Assembly: GCA_046233135.1 (NCBI GenBank)
Contig: JBJXHN010000002.1
Span: 620,001 to 684,000 of the forward strand
Origin: JBJXHN01 sp046233135
Lineage (GTDB): Bacteria; Pseudomonadota; Alphaproteobacteria; Rhodospirillales; Rhodospirillaceae
DNA length: 64,000 nt
Reading direction: 5' to 3'
Of this stretch, positions 1 through 8,931 are shown piece after piece. A program made the position numbers and the translations under genes. The first letter of the stretch is position 1, and every line of letters begins with the position of its first letter. The notes beneath the pieces are model-generated. The model had not been told where the DNA came from, searched no databases, and worked only from the letters and a program-made list of their open reading frames with translations.

Positions 1-2
1 GG

Positions 3-620
3 GCGCTGACTCGGCGCTATGGCCTGCGGGTCAAGGAAGGCGGCCAGGTGGGCTGGCGGATGTCCATTCAGGGAGTGTCGAACCTGCTGAAGGACCGGGC
101 CAAGCGCCTGCACTATCTGATCGCCGTGGCCGACGCGGCCGAGGGCATCAGCCACACCACGGCGGTGTCGGAAGAGGTGGTGACGGCGGTCAAGGACCTG
201 GGCGATATCCACGACATTGTCGACCGCAAGCTCAGCATGACCGAGAAGCTGCAAATTATCGGTGGTCTGCAGCGGAACATGCAGTCCTGCATGGTGTTGC
301 CGGAGGTCTTGCGCACCCGGGTGATCGGCCGAATCGACGATCTGGTGGCGTCGTTCCTGACCGAAGAACAGGTGATCGAAAAGCTGGACGACCCGACGGA
401 TCCCCTGCGGGTGCGTGCGGTGCGGCTGGTCCGTTTCTGCGGGTCGGGCATTCTGGTGGAAGGCAAGGCGTTGCAACTGGCCCGCGCCCGCGTGCTGCAC
501 CACCTGCGCCAGCCCAACTTCATCGAGGACTTCACGTCGACCGAGGCCGTGCCGGCGGAAAAGGAAGGCAAGGTCCGCGAGTTCTATCGCCTGCTGGCCG
601 AATCCGGCTTCTCCACCTGA
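3..620 (+). CDS. Conserved hypothetical protein, 5' end outside the window
   Basis: I do not recognise this protein. The reading frame is open to the first bases of the window, so the 205 visible residues are the C-terminal part of a longer product; a GTG at 48 is in frame but has no convincing Shine-Dalgarno. The visible part looks soluble and mostly helical, with many charged residues, no membrane segment and no cysteine-rich motif. It ends at 620, just before a large palindrome. The following gene starts 167 bases downstream and looks independent. The coding frame is secure; the function is unknown. Confidence 0.7.
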   Translation, partial: ALTRRYGLRVKEGGQVGWRMSIQGVSNLLKDRAKRLHYLIAVADAAEGISHTTAVSEEVVTAVKDLGDIHDIVDRKLSMTEKLQIIGGLQRNMQSCMVLPEVLRTRVIGRIDDLVASFLTEEQVIEKLDDPTDPLRVRAVRLVRFCGSGILVEGKALQLARARVLHHLRQPNFIEDFTSTEAVPAEKEGKVREFYRLLAESGFST

Positions 621-631
621 CGGCGGAGGTG

Positions 632-673
632 TTTTTTGGGCTCTCAGGCGCCCGGCGCCTGAGAGCCCAAAAA
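632..673. repeat. Perfect palindrome, T-run before and A-run after the stem
   Basis: Two perfect 14-bp GC-rich arms (638-651 and 655-668) are separated by 3 bases. The stem is extended by TTTTTT on the left and AAAAA on the right. This is the reverse of an intrinsic terminator layout, because no U-tract follows the hairpin on either strand. It may still stabilise or end the transcript of the gene stopping at 620. Confidence 0.6.
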
Positions 674-786
674 GACTCATTGATGCCCGGACGCGAACAC
701 CCTGTTTCCGGGGTCCGGTCTACCCCCGGCGGCCGGTTCGTCCGATCTTTGAGGACATGATTGATCCTTCAAAGAACAGGTGAGCC

Positions 787-1683
787 ATGACCTCGACGAC
801 CCGACCTGATCCCCTGACGGCCCCGGTGACGCCGGCGGCGCGGCCCATCGTTGCGGTGGAACGCGGCCAGCCCGCGTCGGACGGAGCGGGGGTGCGGCTG
901 ACTCGGATGCTGGGGACCGCCCGGCTGCCCGACCTTGATCCCTTCCTGATGCTCGACCAGATCCGCTCCGATCAGGCGGACGACTACATCGCCGGCTTTC
1001 CGGACCATCCGCACCGGGGCTTCGAAACCGTCACCGTGATGATCGACGGGCGCATGCGCCATGGCGACAACCAGGGCAACAGCGGTCTGGTGGAAGCCGG
1101 CGGGGTGCAGTGGATGACCGCCGGGCGCGGCATCGTTCATTCCGAGATCCCGGAACAGGAAGACGGCATGCTCTGGGGCTTCCAGCTGTGGGTGAATTTG
1201 CCCTCGGCCCTGAAGATGACCGCCCCCACCTGGCGCGATTTCCGCGCCGAGGAGATCCCCAGCGAACGGCGGGGGGCGGGCGTGACCGTGCGGGTGATGT
1301 CCGGCCTGACCACCGAAGGCACCGAAGGCCCGGCCCGCAGCGCCGGGGAAGCCCCCTTGCTGCTGGACGTGATGCTGGATCCCGGGGCGTCCTTCCACGA
1401 GGTCCTGGACGCCCGCTACGAGACCGCCTTCATCGCTGTCTACACGGGGGCGGTACGGGGGGTGGACGGCCATGGCCGGGAGACCCTGGTGACCGATCCC
1501 AGCCTGGCGGTATTCGGCCCCGGCGCAGCCCTGTCCCTGACGGCGGGCGAGAAGGGCGCGCGCTTCCTGGTGGTTGCCGGTCGTCCGCTGGGCGAACCGG
1601 TGGCCCGCATGGGACCCTTCGTCATGAACACGGAAGCCGAACTGCTTCAGGCCTTCAATGACTACCGCAGCGGGATGTTCTAG
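787..1683 (+). CDS. Pirin family protein
   Basis: Bicupin protein of 298 residues, the usual pirin length. The N-terminal cupin carries the hallmark HPHRGFET segment with metal ligands His74 and His76, and the second ligand pair sits in GIVHSE at His118 and Glu120. All four iron-ligand positions known from human pirin are therefore present. Bacterial pirins have been described as quercetin dioxygenases or as partners of metabolic enzymes; which applies here cannot be read from sequence. The ATG follows a short GGTGA. It stands alone, convergent with the methyltransferase, and the two genes overlap by 4 bases at 1680-1683. Confidence 0.92.
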   Translation: MTSTTRPDPLTAPVTPAARPIVAVERGQPASDGAGVRLTRMLGTARLPDLDPFLMLDQIRSDQADDYIAGFPDHPHRGFETVTVMIDGRMRHGDNQGNSGLVEAGGVQWMTAGRGIVHSEIPEQEDGMLWGFQLWVNLPSALKMTAPTWRDFRAEEIPSERRGAGVTVRVMSGLTTEGTEGPARSAGEAPLLLDVMLDPGASFHEVLDARYETAFIAVYTGAVRGVDGHGRETLVTDPSLAVFGPGAALSLTAGEKGARFLVVAGRPLGEPVARMGPFVMNTEAELLQAFNDYRSGMF

Positions 1684-2507
1684 ATCCTGCTGCACACCAA
1701 CCGGCCGAGGGCCAGGGCACCATCCCGCAGGCCGGCGCGCAGGTTTGCCGCGCAGGCCTGCGCCTTGCCGCCCAGGACCGTATGCAGTCCCAGGGCCGGG
1801 GCGTTGCCGCTCTTCTTCCCGGCGGTGTCCATGAACGCCAGGGCGGCCGGGGTGTCGTCGGTCACCGACTCCACCGCAAATCCCGCCGCGGCCAGAACCC
1901 CGGTCAGGTCCGGGGCGGCGATCAGAAAGCTGTCCGCCGGGGTGCCGGCCCAGGGCAGGGGGTAGACCGGCGTGGTACCGGCCGCTGGTCCCCGCAGGAT
2001 GTCATAGATCACGAACCGGCCCCCGGGCCGCAGCCGGGCGGCGATGGCGGCGTAGAAGGCCGGCTTGTCGCCCACGTTCATGCCCACGTGGATGGTCCAG
2101 GCGCCGTCGAAGGGCCGGGCAAAAGGCTGGGCGCCGCGGGACAGGTCGGTGATGGCGCCGGCAACGAAGCGGGTGCGGCCGCTCAGACCGGTGCGCGCGC
2201 TCAGGGTTTCGGCGATGGCGCAATAGTCGGCGGCCAGATCGACGCCGGTGACCTCCGCCCCCGTTTCGGCGGCCAGCAGCCGGGCCGGACCGCCCAGGCC
2301 GCTGCCCACATCCAGCAGCCGCACCCCCGGCCCCCGGGGCATCAGGGCGATCAGCTCCAGGGTGGCGGCGCGGCCGCGCAGGTGGAATTCGTCGACCCGG
2401 GACAGGGCGGCCAGGGCCGGTGCGGCCGGGTTTTCTCCCAGTGCGGCAAGGCCCGCGTCGATCCGCTCCAGCAGGCCGGTGCCGTCATAATGGGGCGTGT
2501 CCGTCAC
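1680..2507 (-). CDS. Class I SAM-dependent methyltransferase
   Basis: Protein of 275 residues with the SAM-binding motif I LLDVGSGLGG at residues 64-73, followed by the acidic end of strand beta-2 (VTGVDL) and a motif RPGGRFVIYD further on, as in the Methyltransf_11/25 families. No substrate domain is visible, so the methyl acceptor is unknown; small-molecule methylation is the best guess. I start it at a GTG overlapping the stop of the LysE gene (GTGA), which implies translational coupling. A longer frame upstream lies inside that gene and has no family similarity. Confidence 0.82.
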   Translation of the reverse strand: MTDTPHYDGTGLLERIDAGLAALGENPAAPALAALSRVDEFHLRGRAATLELIALMPRGPGVRLLDVGSGLGGPARLLAAETGAEVTGVDLAADYCAIAETLSARTGLSGRTRFVAGAITDLSRGAQPFARPFDGAWTIHVGMNVGDKPAFYAAIAARLRPGGRFVIYDILRGPAAGTTPVYPLPWAGTPADSFLIAAPDLTGVLAAAGFAVESVTDDTPAALAFMDTAGKKSGNAPALGLHTVLGGKAQACAANLRAGLRDGALALGRLVCSRI

Positions 2508-3133
2508 GACTCCAGTCCCTCCATCAGCAGGCGCAGGGCGATGGAGGCCATCACCAGGGCGATCAGGGCGTCCAGCACCCGCCAGGCCATGGGCTTGCGG
2601 AACAGCGGGGCGAGCAGCCGCGCCCCGTAGCCCAGGGCGGTGAACCACGCGGCCGAGGCCAGCATGGCGCCGCCGACGAACCAGCTGCGGTCGTCCAGGG
2701 GGTAGCGGGCGGACAGGCCGCCCATCAGCACCACCGTATCCAGGTAGACATGGGGGTTCAGCAAGGTCACGGCGGCCATGGTGCCCAGGGCGGCGGCCAG
2801 GGTCGGGGGGGCCTCGTCGGCCGCTTCCAGCCGTCCGGGATGCAGGGCGCGGCGGGCGGCGGACAGGGCGTACCAGCCCAGGAAGGCCGCGCCGCCGAAG
2901 GTGATGATCCGCAGCACCTCCGGATGGCCGCGCACCAGAGAGGCCAGTCCCAGGGCACCGAGCAGGATGAACAGGGCGTCGCTGATGGCGCCGAACAGCA
3001 CCACCGGCAGCACGTGCAGCCGCAGCAGGCCGAGTCGCAGCACGTGGGCGTTCTGGGCGCCGATGGCAATGATCAGCGAGGCACCCAGGCCGAAACCCTC
3101 GGCCAGGGCGGAAAGGGGGAGGGAGAAGGGCAT
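2504..3133 (-). CDS. LysE/ArgO family amino-acid exporter
   Basis: Inner-membrane protein of 209 residues with about six hydrophobic segments. The N-terminal GFGLGASLIIAIGAQNAHVLRLG matches the LysE/ArgO signature, and a central NPHVYLD box is typical of the family. These proteins export basic amino acids such as lysine or arginine. I chose the ATG at 3133 rather than the longer frame because the extra 17 residues overlap the ABC-F gene and are not membrane-like. It lies 10 bases after the ABC-F stop and overlaps the methyltransferase start, so the three genes probably form one transcript. Confidence 0.88.
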   Translation of the reverse strand: MPFSLPLSALAEGFGLGASLIIAIGAQNAHVLRLGLLRLHVLPVVLFGAISDALFILLGALGLASLVRGHPEVLRIITFGGAAFLGWYALSAARRALHPGRLEAADEAPPTLAAALGTMAAVTLLNPHVYLDTVVLMGGLSARYPLDDRSWFVGGAMLASAAWFTALGYGARLLAPLFRKPMAWRVLDALIALVMASIALRLLMEGLES

Positions 3134-3143
3134 CGCTGTCGAC

Positions 3144-5093
3144 TCAGGCCCCCGCCACCGCTTCGGTTTCGGCAGCGGAGTCATAGGCCTCCTGTGCCTC
3201 CATCCAGGCTTCTTCGGCGGTTTCCAGGGCCTTCTGTGCCTTGCCCAGGGTCAGATGCAGGTCGGCCACGGCATCGGGCCGGTCCTGGTACAGGGCCGGG
3301 TCGGCCAGCTTTTCCTGAAGCCTGGCCACCTCGGCGGTGCGTTTCTCCACGGTCTTTTCGGCGGCTTCCACGGCGCGGCGCAGCGGGGCGAGGCGCTTGC
3401 GGGCTTCGGCGGCGGCGCGCTTGCGGTCCTGGCGGGCGCCGGCGGTGTGGGCGGCCTCTTCGGCGCCGCTGTTTGCCGCTGCGCCGTTGCCTCCCTTGCC
3501 GCCTTGGTTTTCCCGCCGGGCATCGCGGGCCTTGTCCAGCAGCAGGCGGCGGTAGTCGTCCATGTCGCCGTCGAAATTAGTGACCCGGCCGCCGTCCACC
3601 AGCCACAGGCGGTCGGCCACCATCTCCACCAGACGCGGATCGTGGCTGATCAGCAGCACGGCGCCGGCAAAGGCGTTCAGCGCGTGGATCAGCGATTCTC
3701 GGCTGTCGATGTCCAGGTGGTTGGTCGGTTCGTCGAGGATCAGCAGATGGGGCGCGTCGCGGCAGGTCAGGGCCAGCAGCAGGCGGGCCTTTTCGCCGCC
3801 CGACAGGTTTTCCACCCGGGTTTCGATGCGGTCGGCATCAAAACCGAAGCGGCCCAGCCAGGCGCGGATCTTCTGGTCGGGCAGCCCTTCGACGGCGCGG
3901 CGGCCGTGTTGCAGGGCCGATTCGGCGGGACGCAGCTCCTCCACCTGATGCTGGGCGAAGTAGCCGACCCGCATTTTCGGCGAGATCGACAGCTCCCCGT
4001 CCAGCACGTCCAGCCGGCCGGCCAGCAGCTTTGCCAGGGTGGACTTGCCGTTGCCGTTGGCGCCCAGCAGGGCGATCCGGTCGTCCTGGTCCAGCCGCAG
4101 GTTCAGGCCGCGCAGCACCGGCGTGCCGCCATAGCCGACGGCGGCCCTGTTCATGGTGATCAGCGGCGGCGGCAGCGGGTTGGGGTCGGGGAAGTCGAAC
4201 GTGATCGGCCGGTCTTCGACGACGGCGGCGATGGGTTCCATCTTCTCCAGCATCTTCATGCGGCTTTGCGCCTGGCGGGCCTTGCTGGCCTTGGCGCGGA
4301 AGCGGTCGACGAAGGACTGGATATGGGCGCGCTGTTCGGCCTGTTTGGCGGCGGCCTTGGCCTGCAGTTCCAGGCGTTCGCGGCGGGTGCGTTCGAAGCG
4401 GTCGTAGTTGCCGGCATAGGACACCAGCTTGCCGTTTTCCAGGTGCAGGATGCGCTCGACAGCCCGGTTCAGCAGGTCGCGGTCATGGCTGATGATCAGC
4501 AGGGTGCCGGGGTAACTGGCCAGGAAGCCTTCCAGCCACAGGGTGGCTTCCAGGTCCAGGTGGTTGGTCGGTTCGTCCAGCAGCAGCAGGTCGGGCCGGG
4601 CGAACAGGGCGCTGGCCAGGGCCACGCGCATGCGCCAGCCGCCGGAATAGCTGCCCACCGGCCGGGTCTGGTGATCGGGCGGGAAGCCCAGGCCGCCCAG
4701 GATCGATCCCGCGCGCGCCGGGGCGCTGTGGGCGTCGATGGCGTTCAGCCGCTCGTGGATGTCCGCCAGCCGGGCGGGGTCCGGGTCGGCGCTGTCCTCC
4801 AGCTCGGCGAGCAGGGCGCTGCGCTCCGTATCGGCCGCCAGCACGCAGTCGATCAGGGGGATATCGCCTTCGGGCGCTTCCTGGGCGACCTGGCCGACGC
4901 GGGCGCGCGGGCGCAGGGTGACCGTGCCGCCGTCCGTGCCCTGATCGCCCAGGATCAGCCGGAACAGGGTGGTCTTGCCCGTGCCGTTGCGGCCGATCAG
5001 GCCGACGCGCTGGCCTTCGGGAATGTGGGCCGTCGCGCCGTCCAGAAGGACCCGCCCGGCGATGCGGCAAGTGATGTCGTTCAAGTGGAGCAT
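3144..5093 (-). CDS. ABC-F family ATPase (YheS/Uup-like)
   Basis: Soluble tandem ATP-binding-cassette protein of 649 residues with no membrane segments. The first cassette has Walker A GRNGTGKTT (residues 34-42) and a YSGGW signature; the second has GANGNGKST and LSGGEKAR, each followed by LLLDEPTNHLD or LILDEPTNHLD. A basic linker lies between the cassettes, and the C-terminal ~80 residues are a charged coiled coil, as in YheS and Uup. ABC-F proteins act on ribosomes at the E site rather than in transport. It is the first gene of the ABC-F / LysE / methyltransferase run and is divergent from ndk. Confidence 0.93.
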   Translation of the reverse strand: MLHLNDITCRIAGRVLLDGATAHIPEGQRVGLIGRNGTGKTTLFRLILGDQGTDGGTVTLRPRARVGQVAQEAPEGDIPLIDCVLAADTERSALLAELEDSADPDPARLADIHERLNAIDAHSAPARAGSILGGLGFPPDHQTRPVGSYSGGWRMRVALASALFARPDLLLLDEPTNHLDLEATLWLEGFLASYPGTLLIISHDRDLLNRAVERILHLENGKLVSYAGNYDRFERTRRERLELQAKAAAKQAEQRAHIQSFVDRFRAKASKARQAQSRMKMLEKMEPIAAVVEDRPITFDFPDPNPLPPPLITMNRAAVGYGGTPVLRGLNLRLDQDDRIALLGANGNGKSTLAKLLAGRLDVLDGELSISPKMRVGYFAQHQVEELRPAESALQHGRRAVEGLPDQKIRAWLGRFGFDADRIETRVENLSGGEKARLLLALTCRDAPHLLILDEPTNHLDIDSRESLIHALNAFAGAVLLISHDPRLVEMVADRLWLVDGGRVTNFDGDMDDYRRLLLDKARDARRENQGGKGGNGAAANSGAEEAAHTAGARQDRKRAAAEARKRLAPLRRAVEAAEKTVEKRTAEVARLQEKLADPALYQDRPDAVADLHLTLGKAQKALETAEEAWMEAQEAYDSAAETEAVAGA

Positions 5094-5358
5094 GGGGCGG
5101 ATCCTACCCGCCTGCGCCGAAAAACCAAACGGGGATTGCGATCCCTTTGTGAAAGGGGTAGAAAGCGCCCGCTCGACGGTTCGGACGACATCGCTTCGGA
5201 CTCGACCCCGTCTGTATCACTCCAAAACGACGCAACCGTAGTAAGGACCTCCCCCGGATCAGGCCGCGCTGGCTCAAGGGCTCTTCTCCCCTAGCCGGAC
5301 GCTTGCATCACACGACGCATCCTGCGACCCGGAGGGGACCGAGGCAAGGAAACCAACC

Positions 5359-5781
5359 ATGGCCATCGAACGCACCCTGTCCATCATCAAGCCCGACGCC
5401 ACCCGCCGCAACCTGACCGGCGCCATCAACGCCAAGTTCGAAGAAAGCGGCCTGCGCATCGTCGCGCAGAAGCGCGTGCAGCTGACCACCGCCCAGGCGG
5501 AAGGCTTCTATGGTGTGCACAAGGAGCGCAGCTTCTTCGGCAGCCTCTGCGACTTCATGACCTCCGGCCCCGTCGTGGTGCAGGTCCTGGAAGGCGAAGG
5601 CGCGGTTGCCAAGAATCGCGAAGTGATGGGCGCCACCAACCCGGCCAACGCCGCCGACGGCACCATCCGCAAGCTGTTCGCCGAGTCCATCGAAGCCAAC
5701 TCCGTGCATGGCTCCGACAGCCCGGAAAACGCCGCGAAGGAAATCGCCTTCTTCTTCAGCGAAACCGAAATCGTCGGCTGA
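5359..5781 (+). CDS. ndk: Nucleoside diphosphate kinase
   Basis: Full-length enzyme of 140 residues that transfers the gamma phosphate of ATP to nucleoside diphosphates through a phosphohistidine. The N-terminus RTLSIIKPDA and the active-site segment NSVHGSDS with His117 are canonical. The 265 bases between it and the divergent ABC-F gene hold no other gene and must carry both promoters; I could not fix a promoter by eye. A strong hairpin terminator follows at 5832-5869. Confidence 0.98.
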   Translation: MAIERTLSIIKPDATRRNLTGAINAKFEESGLRIVAQKRVQLTTAQAEGFYGVHKERSFFGSLCDFMTSGPVVVQVLEGEGAVAKNREVMGATNPANAADGTIRKLFAESIEANSVHGSDSPENAAKEIAFFFSETEIVG

Positions 5782-5831
5782 TTCACTGAACCACCTCTGC
5801 GAGGCGCAAAGCGGATCGTAGGGGAGGATAT

Positions 5832-5869
5832 AAAAGGCCCCGGACTCGTGCTCGAGTCCGGGGCCTTTT
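5832..5869. terminator. Bidirectional intrinsic terminator between ndk and the LysR gene
   Basis: Perfect 17-bp stem (5832-5848 with 5853-5869) and a 4-base loop, GC-rich in its core and flanked by AAAA on the left and TTTT on the right. It can terminate ndk on the plus strand and the LysR gene, which ends at 5897, on the minus strand. A very similar hairpin occurs at 11971-12009. Confidence 0.9.
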
Positions 5870-5896
5870 CATGTGCCGGGGCGGCAAGGCCCGGGA

Positions 5897-6760
5897 TCAG
5901 GCTGTGAGCCATGTTCCCAGGCGCTGGATCGATTCCGTCTTCAGCGACTCCGCCTCCCAGAGCAGATAGTAGGTGTGGGTGCCCCGGTCCACCGTCAGGT
6001 CGAACGGCCGGGCCAGGTGGCCCAGGGTCAGGTCCTCTTCCACCAGCGCCAATTGGGCGAGCGCCACGCCACGGGATGCCGCCGCGGCCCGGTAGGTCAG
6101 GGCGGAGCTTTCGAACGAAACGAAGCGGAAGTCCCCGGCTCCCCCCAGGCCCGCCGCCGACAGCCAGATATTCCAGTCATCCGGGCGATGGGGCGTGGCC
6201 AGAAGATCCTGGCCCAGAAGGCGCCTGGGGTCCTTGCCCAGCCTGGCGGCGACCGCAGGGGCGCATACCGGCGTCAGGACGTTGCCGATCAGCGGCATGG
6301 CCTTCAGGCCCGGCCAGGACCCTGATCCCAGGCGGACGACCGCGTCCAGCCCGCCCAGGTCGGACCATTCGGACGCCATCGACAGGCGGACCTCGATATC
6401 CGGATTGGCCAATTGGAAAGGCGCCAGTCGCGGCAGCAGCCAGTAGGTCGCAAAGGTCGTGTGAGAGCGCAAGGTGATCACCGTCCGCGCCGCGTCCCGG
6501 GTCAGAACCGAACTCGCCTCGCGAAGGCCCGCGAAGGGGCCGCTGATCGCCTCGTAATAGACCTTTCCCCGGTCCGTCAGGGCGATCCCGCGCCCGGCCC
6601 GGCGCACCAGCGCCATCCCGAAAGACTGCTCCAGCAATTTGATCTGACGGCTGACGGCCCCCGGAGTCACATGCAGCTCCTCGGCGGCATGGCGCACGCT
6701 CAGCCGCCGGGCGGTCGCCTCGAAAGCTTGCAGGGCGGTCAGGGAGGGGAGCGGGCGCAT
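5897..6760 (-). CDS. LysR-type transcriptional regulator (GcvA-like)
   Basis: Regulator of 287 residues. The N-terminal winged helix-turn-helix (about residues 5-65, with ARRLSVRHAAEELHVTPGAV then SRQIKLLE) matches the GcvA/AmpR branch of the LysR family. The rest is the two-lobed periplasmic-binding-like effector domain. It is divergent from the CoA-transferase / TRAP operon and is separated from it by about 135 bases containing an 8-bp inverted repeat of LysR type. This strongly suggests that it controls that operon and itself in response to the transported acid or its CoA ester. The effector is not known. Confidence 0.92.
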   Translation of the reverse strand: MRPLPSLTALQAFEATARRLSVRHAAEELHVTPGAVSRQIKLLEQSFGMALVRRAGRGIALTDRGKVYYEAISGPFAGLREASSVLTRDAARTVITLRSHTTFATYWLLPRLAPFQLANPDIEVRLSMASEWSDLGGLDAVVRLGSGSWPGLKAMPLIGNVLTPVCAPAVAARLGKDPRRLLGQDLLATPHRPDDWNIWLSAAGLGGAGDFRFVSFESSALTYRAAAASRGVALAQLALVEEDLTLGHLARPFDLTVDRGTHTYYLLWEAESLKTESIQRLGTWLTA

Positions 6761-6770
6761 GGGCGGTCCT

Positions 6771-6793
6771 ATTGTTGATAATAACTCAACAAT
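6771..6793. promoter_or_regulatory. LysR-type operator between divergent genes
   Basis: Perfect 8-bp inverted repeat ATTGTTGA / TCAACAAT with a 7-base AT-rich spacer, containing the T-N11-A pattern typical of LysR-type binding sites. It lies 11 bases upstream of the regulator start and about 100 bases upstream of the operon start. That position would allow autorepression together with activation of the divergent operon. Confidence 0.65.
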
Positions 6794-6895
6794 TGCGGAA
6801 ATCTAATCGTTTGTCCATCGCCGGGCGGGTTTTTAGAGTGATTGGCAAGATCGAAAGATCAAAAAAAGTTTTCGGACGTATCTGGGAGGAATTTT

Positions 6896-8125
6896 GTGGT
6901 ATCTCGAACACTCGAAGGGGTGATTGTCCTTGATTTCGGGCAGTTGATCGCCGCCCCTGTTTGCGGATTGTGGCTATCGGACCTGGGCGCCACAGTTATC
7001 AAGGTTGAGCCACCGGGGGGAGAACTTGCCCGGCGTCTGGGGCCGCCGTCGCGGAACGGAGAAAGCTTCGTTTCCCTGGTCTCCAACAGGGACAAGCTCG
7101 GTCTTGCGCTGGATCTCAAGAACCCGAAGGCGCGGGACGTCGTCGCGCGGGCCGTTTCCCGGGCTGATGTGGTGCTTCAGAACTTCCGGCCTGGCGTCGC
7201 CGACCGCCTGGGCATTGGTCATCGGGCGTTGTCCGCGATCAACCCGGATCTGATCTACTGCGCCATTTCCGCCTATGGCCAGTCCAGCCCCTGGCGGGAC
7301 AAGCCCGGCGTGGACGGCATCATCCAGGCCGCCAGCGGCATCATGAGCGTTATCGCCGCGCCCGGGGGCGCTTCAGGCTCGGCCCCTGCCCCCGGCAAGG
7401 TTCCCCTGCCGCTGGCGGACATGACGGGGGCGTTCGTCTCGGTCATTTCCATCCTGGCCGCTCTGCGCGACCGGGACGCCGGCCGGGGAGGGACCCTGCT
7501 GGATATCGACCTGTTCAGCGGCATGGCCGCCCTGCTGCAACTGGATCTTTCCGGCTATCTCACCAATGGCGAACTGCCCGTGCCCAGCGGCAGCGCCGCC
7601 AGCTACGCCGCGCCGAACGAGGCCTTTCCCACGGCGGACGGCTGGATCATGGTCGCCGCCTACCAGCCGCCGCGATGGCGGGACCTGTGCCGGGGTCTCG
7701 GCTGTCCGGGGCTGGAGGCGGACCCGGGGTTGGCGACCAACGCTCTCCGGGTCGCCAACCGCGCTTTTCTCCACGAGTCCCTGGATCCCCTGTTCCGCGT
7801 GAAGTCCTCCGCCTTCTGGGCCGGCAGCCTTGAGCGGCTGGGCATCATGGCCGCACCCGTGGCCAGTCTCGCCGACGTGGCGGACTCCGTGCCCTTCTCC
7901 GACCGGAACCTGGCGATCACCACCACCCATCCGGTGGCCGGAACCGTGCACATGCCGGCTTCCCCCTTTCTGGCGAGGGTGGGGGCGGCAGCGGGGCGCG
8001 TGCGGGCGCCGGCGCCGCGCGTCGGCGAACATTCGCGCAAGGCTCTGGAGATTCTCGGATTTCGCGCGGGCGAGATTGACGGATTGCTCCGGGATGGCGT
8101 CCTCGAACAAGGATTGGTGCAATGA
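6896..8125 (+). CDS. CaiB/BaiF (type III) CoA-transferase
   Basis: Family III CoA-transferase of 409 residues that moves CoA between carboxylic acids through an aspartyl-CoA thioester. The N-terminal GVIVLDFGQLIAAP and NFRPGVADRLGIG segments are typical, and PLADMTGA supplies the likely catalytic aspartate (about Asp175). I start it at GTG 6896, which has GGGAGG six bases upstream; the frame is open to 6842 but only from a TTG without a ribosome site. It is the first gene of a five-gene operon and overlaps the next gene by 4 bases. Pairing with a TRAP transporter suggests it activates an imported acid. Confidence 0.9.
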   Translation: MVSRTLEGVIVLDFGQLIAAPVCGLWLSDLGATVIKVEPPGGELARRLGPPSRNGESFVSLVSNRDKLGLALDLKNPKARDVVARAVSRADVVLQNFRPGVADRLGIGHRALSAINPDLIYCAISAYGQSSPWRDKPGVDGIIQAASGIMSVIAAPGGASGSAPAPGKVPLPLADMTGAFVSVISILAALRDRDAGRGGTLLDIDLFSGMAALLQLDLSGYLTNGELPVPSGSAASYAAPNEAFPTADGWIMVAAYQPPRWRDLCRGLGCPGLEADPGLATNALRVANRAFLHESLDPLFRVKSSAFWAGSLERLGIMAAPVASLADVADSVPFSDRNLAITTTHPVAGTVHMPASPFLARVGAAAGRVRAPAPRVGEHSRKALEILGFRAGEIDGLLRDGVLEQGLVQ

Positions 8126-8931
8126 CCGGCTTTATTGAAACGCGGGTCGAGGGGGCCGTGGCCACCTTGACCATGAACAGCCCCGAAGACCGCAATGCCC
8201 TGTCCCGGCCGGAGCAATGCGACGCCCTTGCCGATGCCCTGATCGCGGCTGATGCGCAATCCGGTGTGAAGGTCGTGATCCTGACCGGGGCGGGACCGGC
8301 CTTCTGCGCCGGGGGCAACGTCAAGGACATGAAAGCCAGGCGCGGGTTCATGGCGGGCACGCCCGTGGAACTGGAGGACGGCTACCGTCGCGCCCTGCAT
8401 CGCATCCCCTTGGCATTCCAGGCCATCGACGTTCCGGTCATCGCCGCGATCAACGGGCCGGCGATGGGGGCGGGGCTGGATATCGCCTGCATGTGCGACC
8501 TGCGCGTGGCGTCCGGCCGGGCGCGGTTCTCGGAGGTTTTCGTGCGCCTGGGCATCATCTCCGGCATCGGCGGCGCCTGGTTTCTGCCCCGGATCATCGG
8601 ACCGGCCCGCGCCGCCGAACTGGCGTTCACCGCCAAGGTCATCGGTGCGGAGGAGGCCCTGGCCTGGGGGCTGGTCTGCGAGGTGACCGAGCCGGAGGAT
8701 CTGGCCGGACGCGTCCGGGATCTGGCCGGGGAGATCGCCCGACATTCCGGTGTCGCCCTGCGCTTCTACAAGCGGTTGCTGCGGATGGCCGAGAGGCAGG
8801 ATCTGCGCGGCAATCTTGATGCCACGGCTCCCTTGCAGGCCCTGGCCCATCTGACTCCCGAACATGCGGAGTCCGTGGACCGCCTCATCGCCGATATGGA
8901 GCGGCGCGCGGCGGACGGGGGGGCCGCGTGA
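8122..8931 (+). CDS. Enoyl-CoA hydratase/isomerase (crotonase) family protein
   Basis: Crotonase-fold protein of 269 residues. The oxyanion-hole segments GPAFCAGGNVKDM and NGPAMGAGLD are intact, so it should bind an acyl-CoA. By eye, the two glutamates used by classical hydratases are not both kept: the first aligns with Asp in GLDIACMCD, and the second, in the GIISGIGG region, aligns with a non-acidic residue. A hydratase is therefore less certain than another crotonase reaction such as isomerisation, hydrolysis or ring cleavage. The gene overlaps the CoA-transferase by ATGA and presumably acts on its product. Confidence 0.88.
   Translation: MTGFIETRVEGAVATLTMNSPEDRNALSRPEQCDALADALIAADAQSGVKVVILTGAGPAFCAGGNVKDMKARRGFMAGTPVELEDGYRRALHRIPLAFQAIDVPVIAAINGPAMGAGLDIACMCDLRVASGRARFSEVFVRLGIISGIGGAWFLPRIIGPARAAELAFTAKVIGAEEALAWGLVCEVTEPEDLAGRVRDLAGEIARHSGVALRFYKRLLRMAERQDLRGNLDATAPLQALAHLTPEHAESVDRLIADMERRAADGGAA

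Noticed and set aside
2778..5294. 838-residue open frame on the plus strand opposite the ABC-F and LysE genes
   Set aside because: It is antisense to clearly coding genes, has no family motifs and a His/Gln/Gly-rich composition typical of shadow frames in GC-rich DNA.
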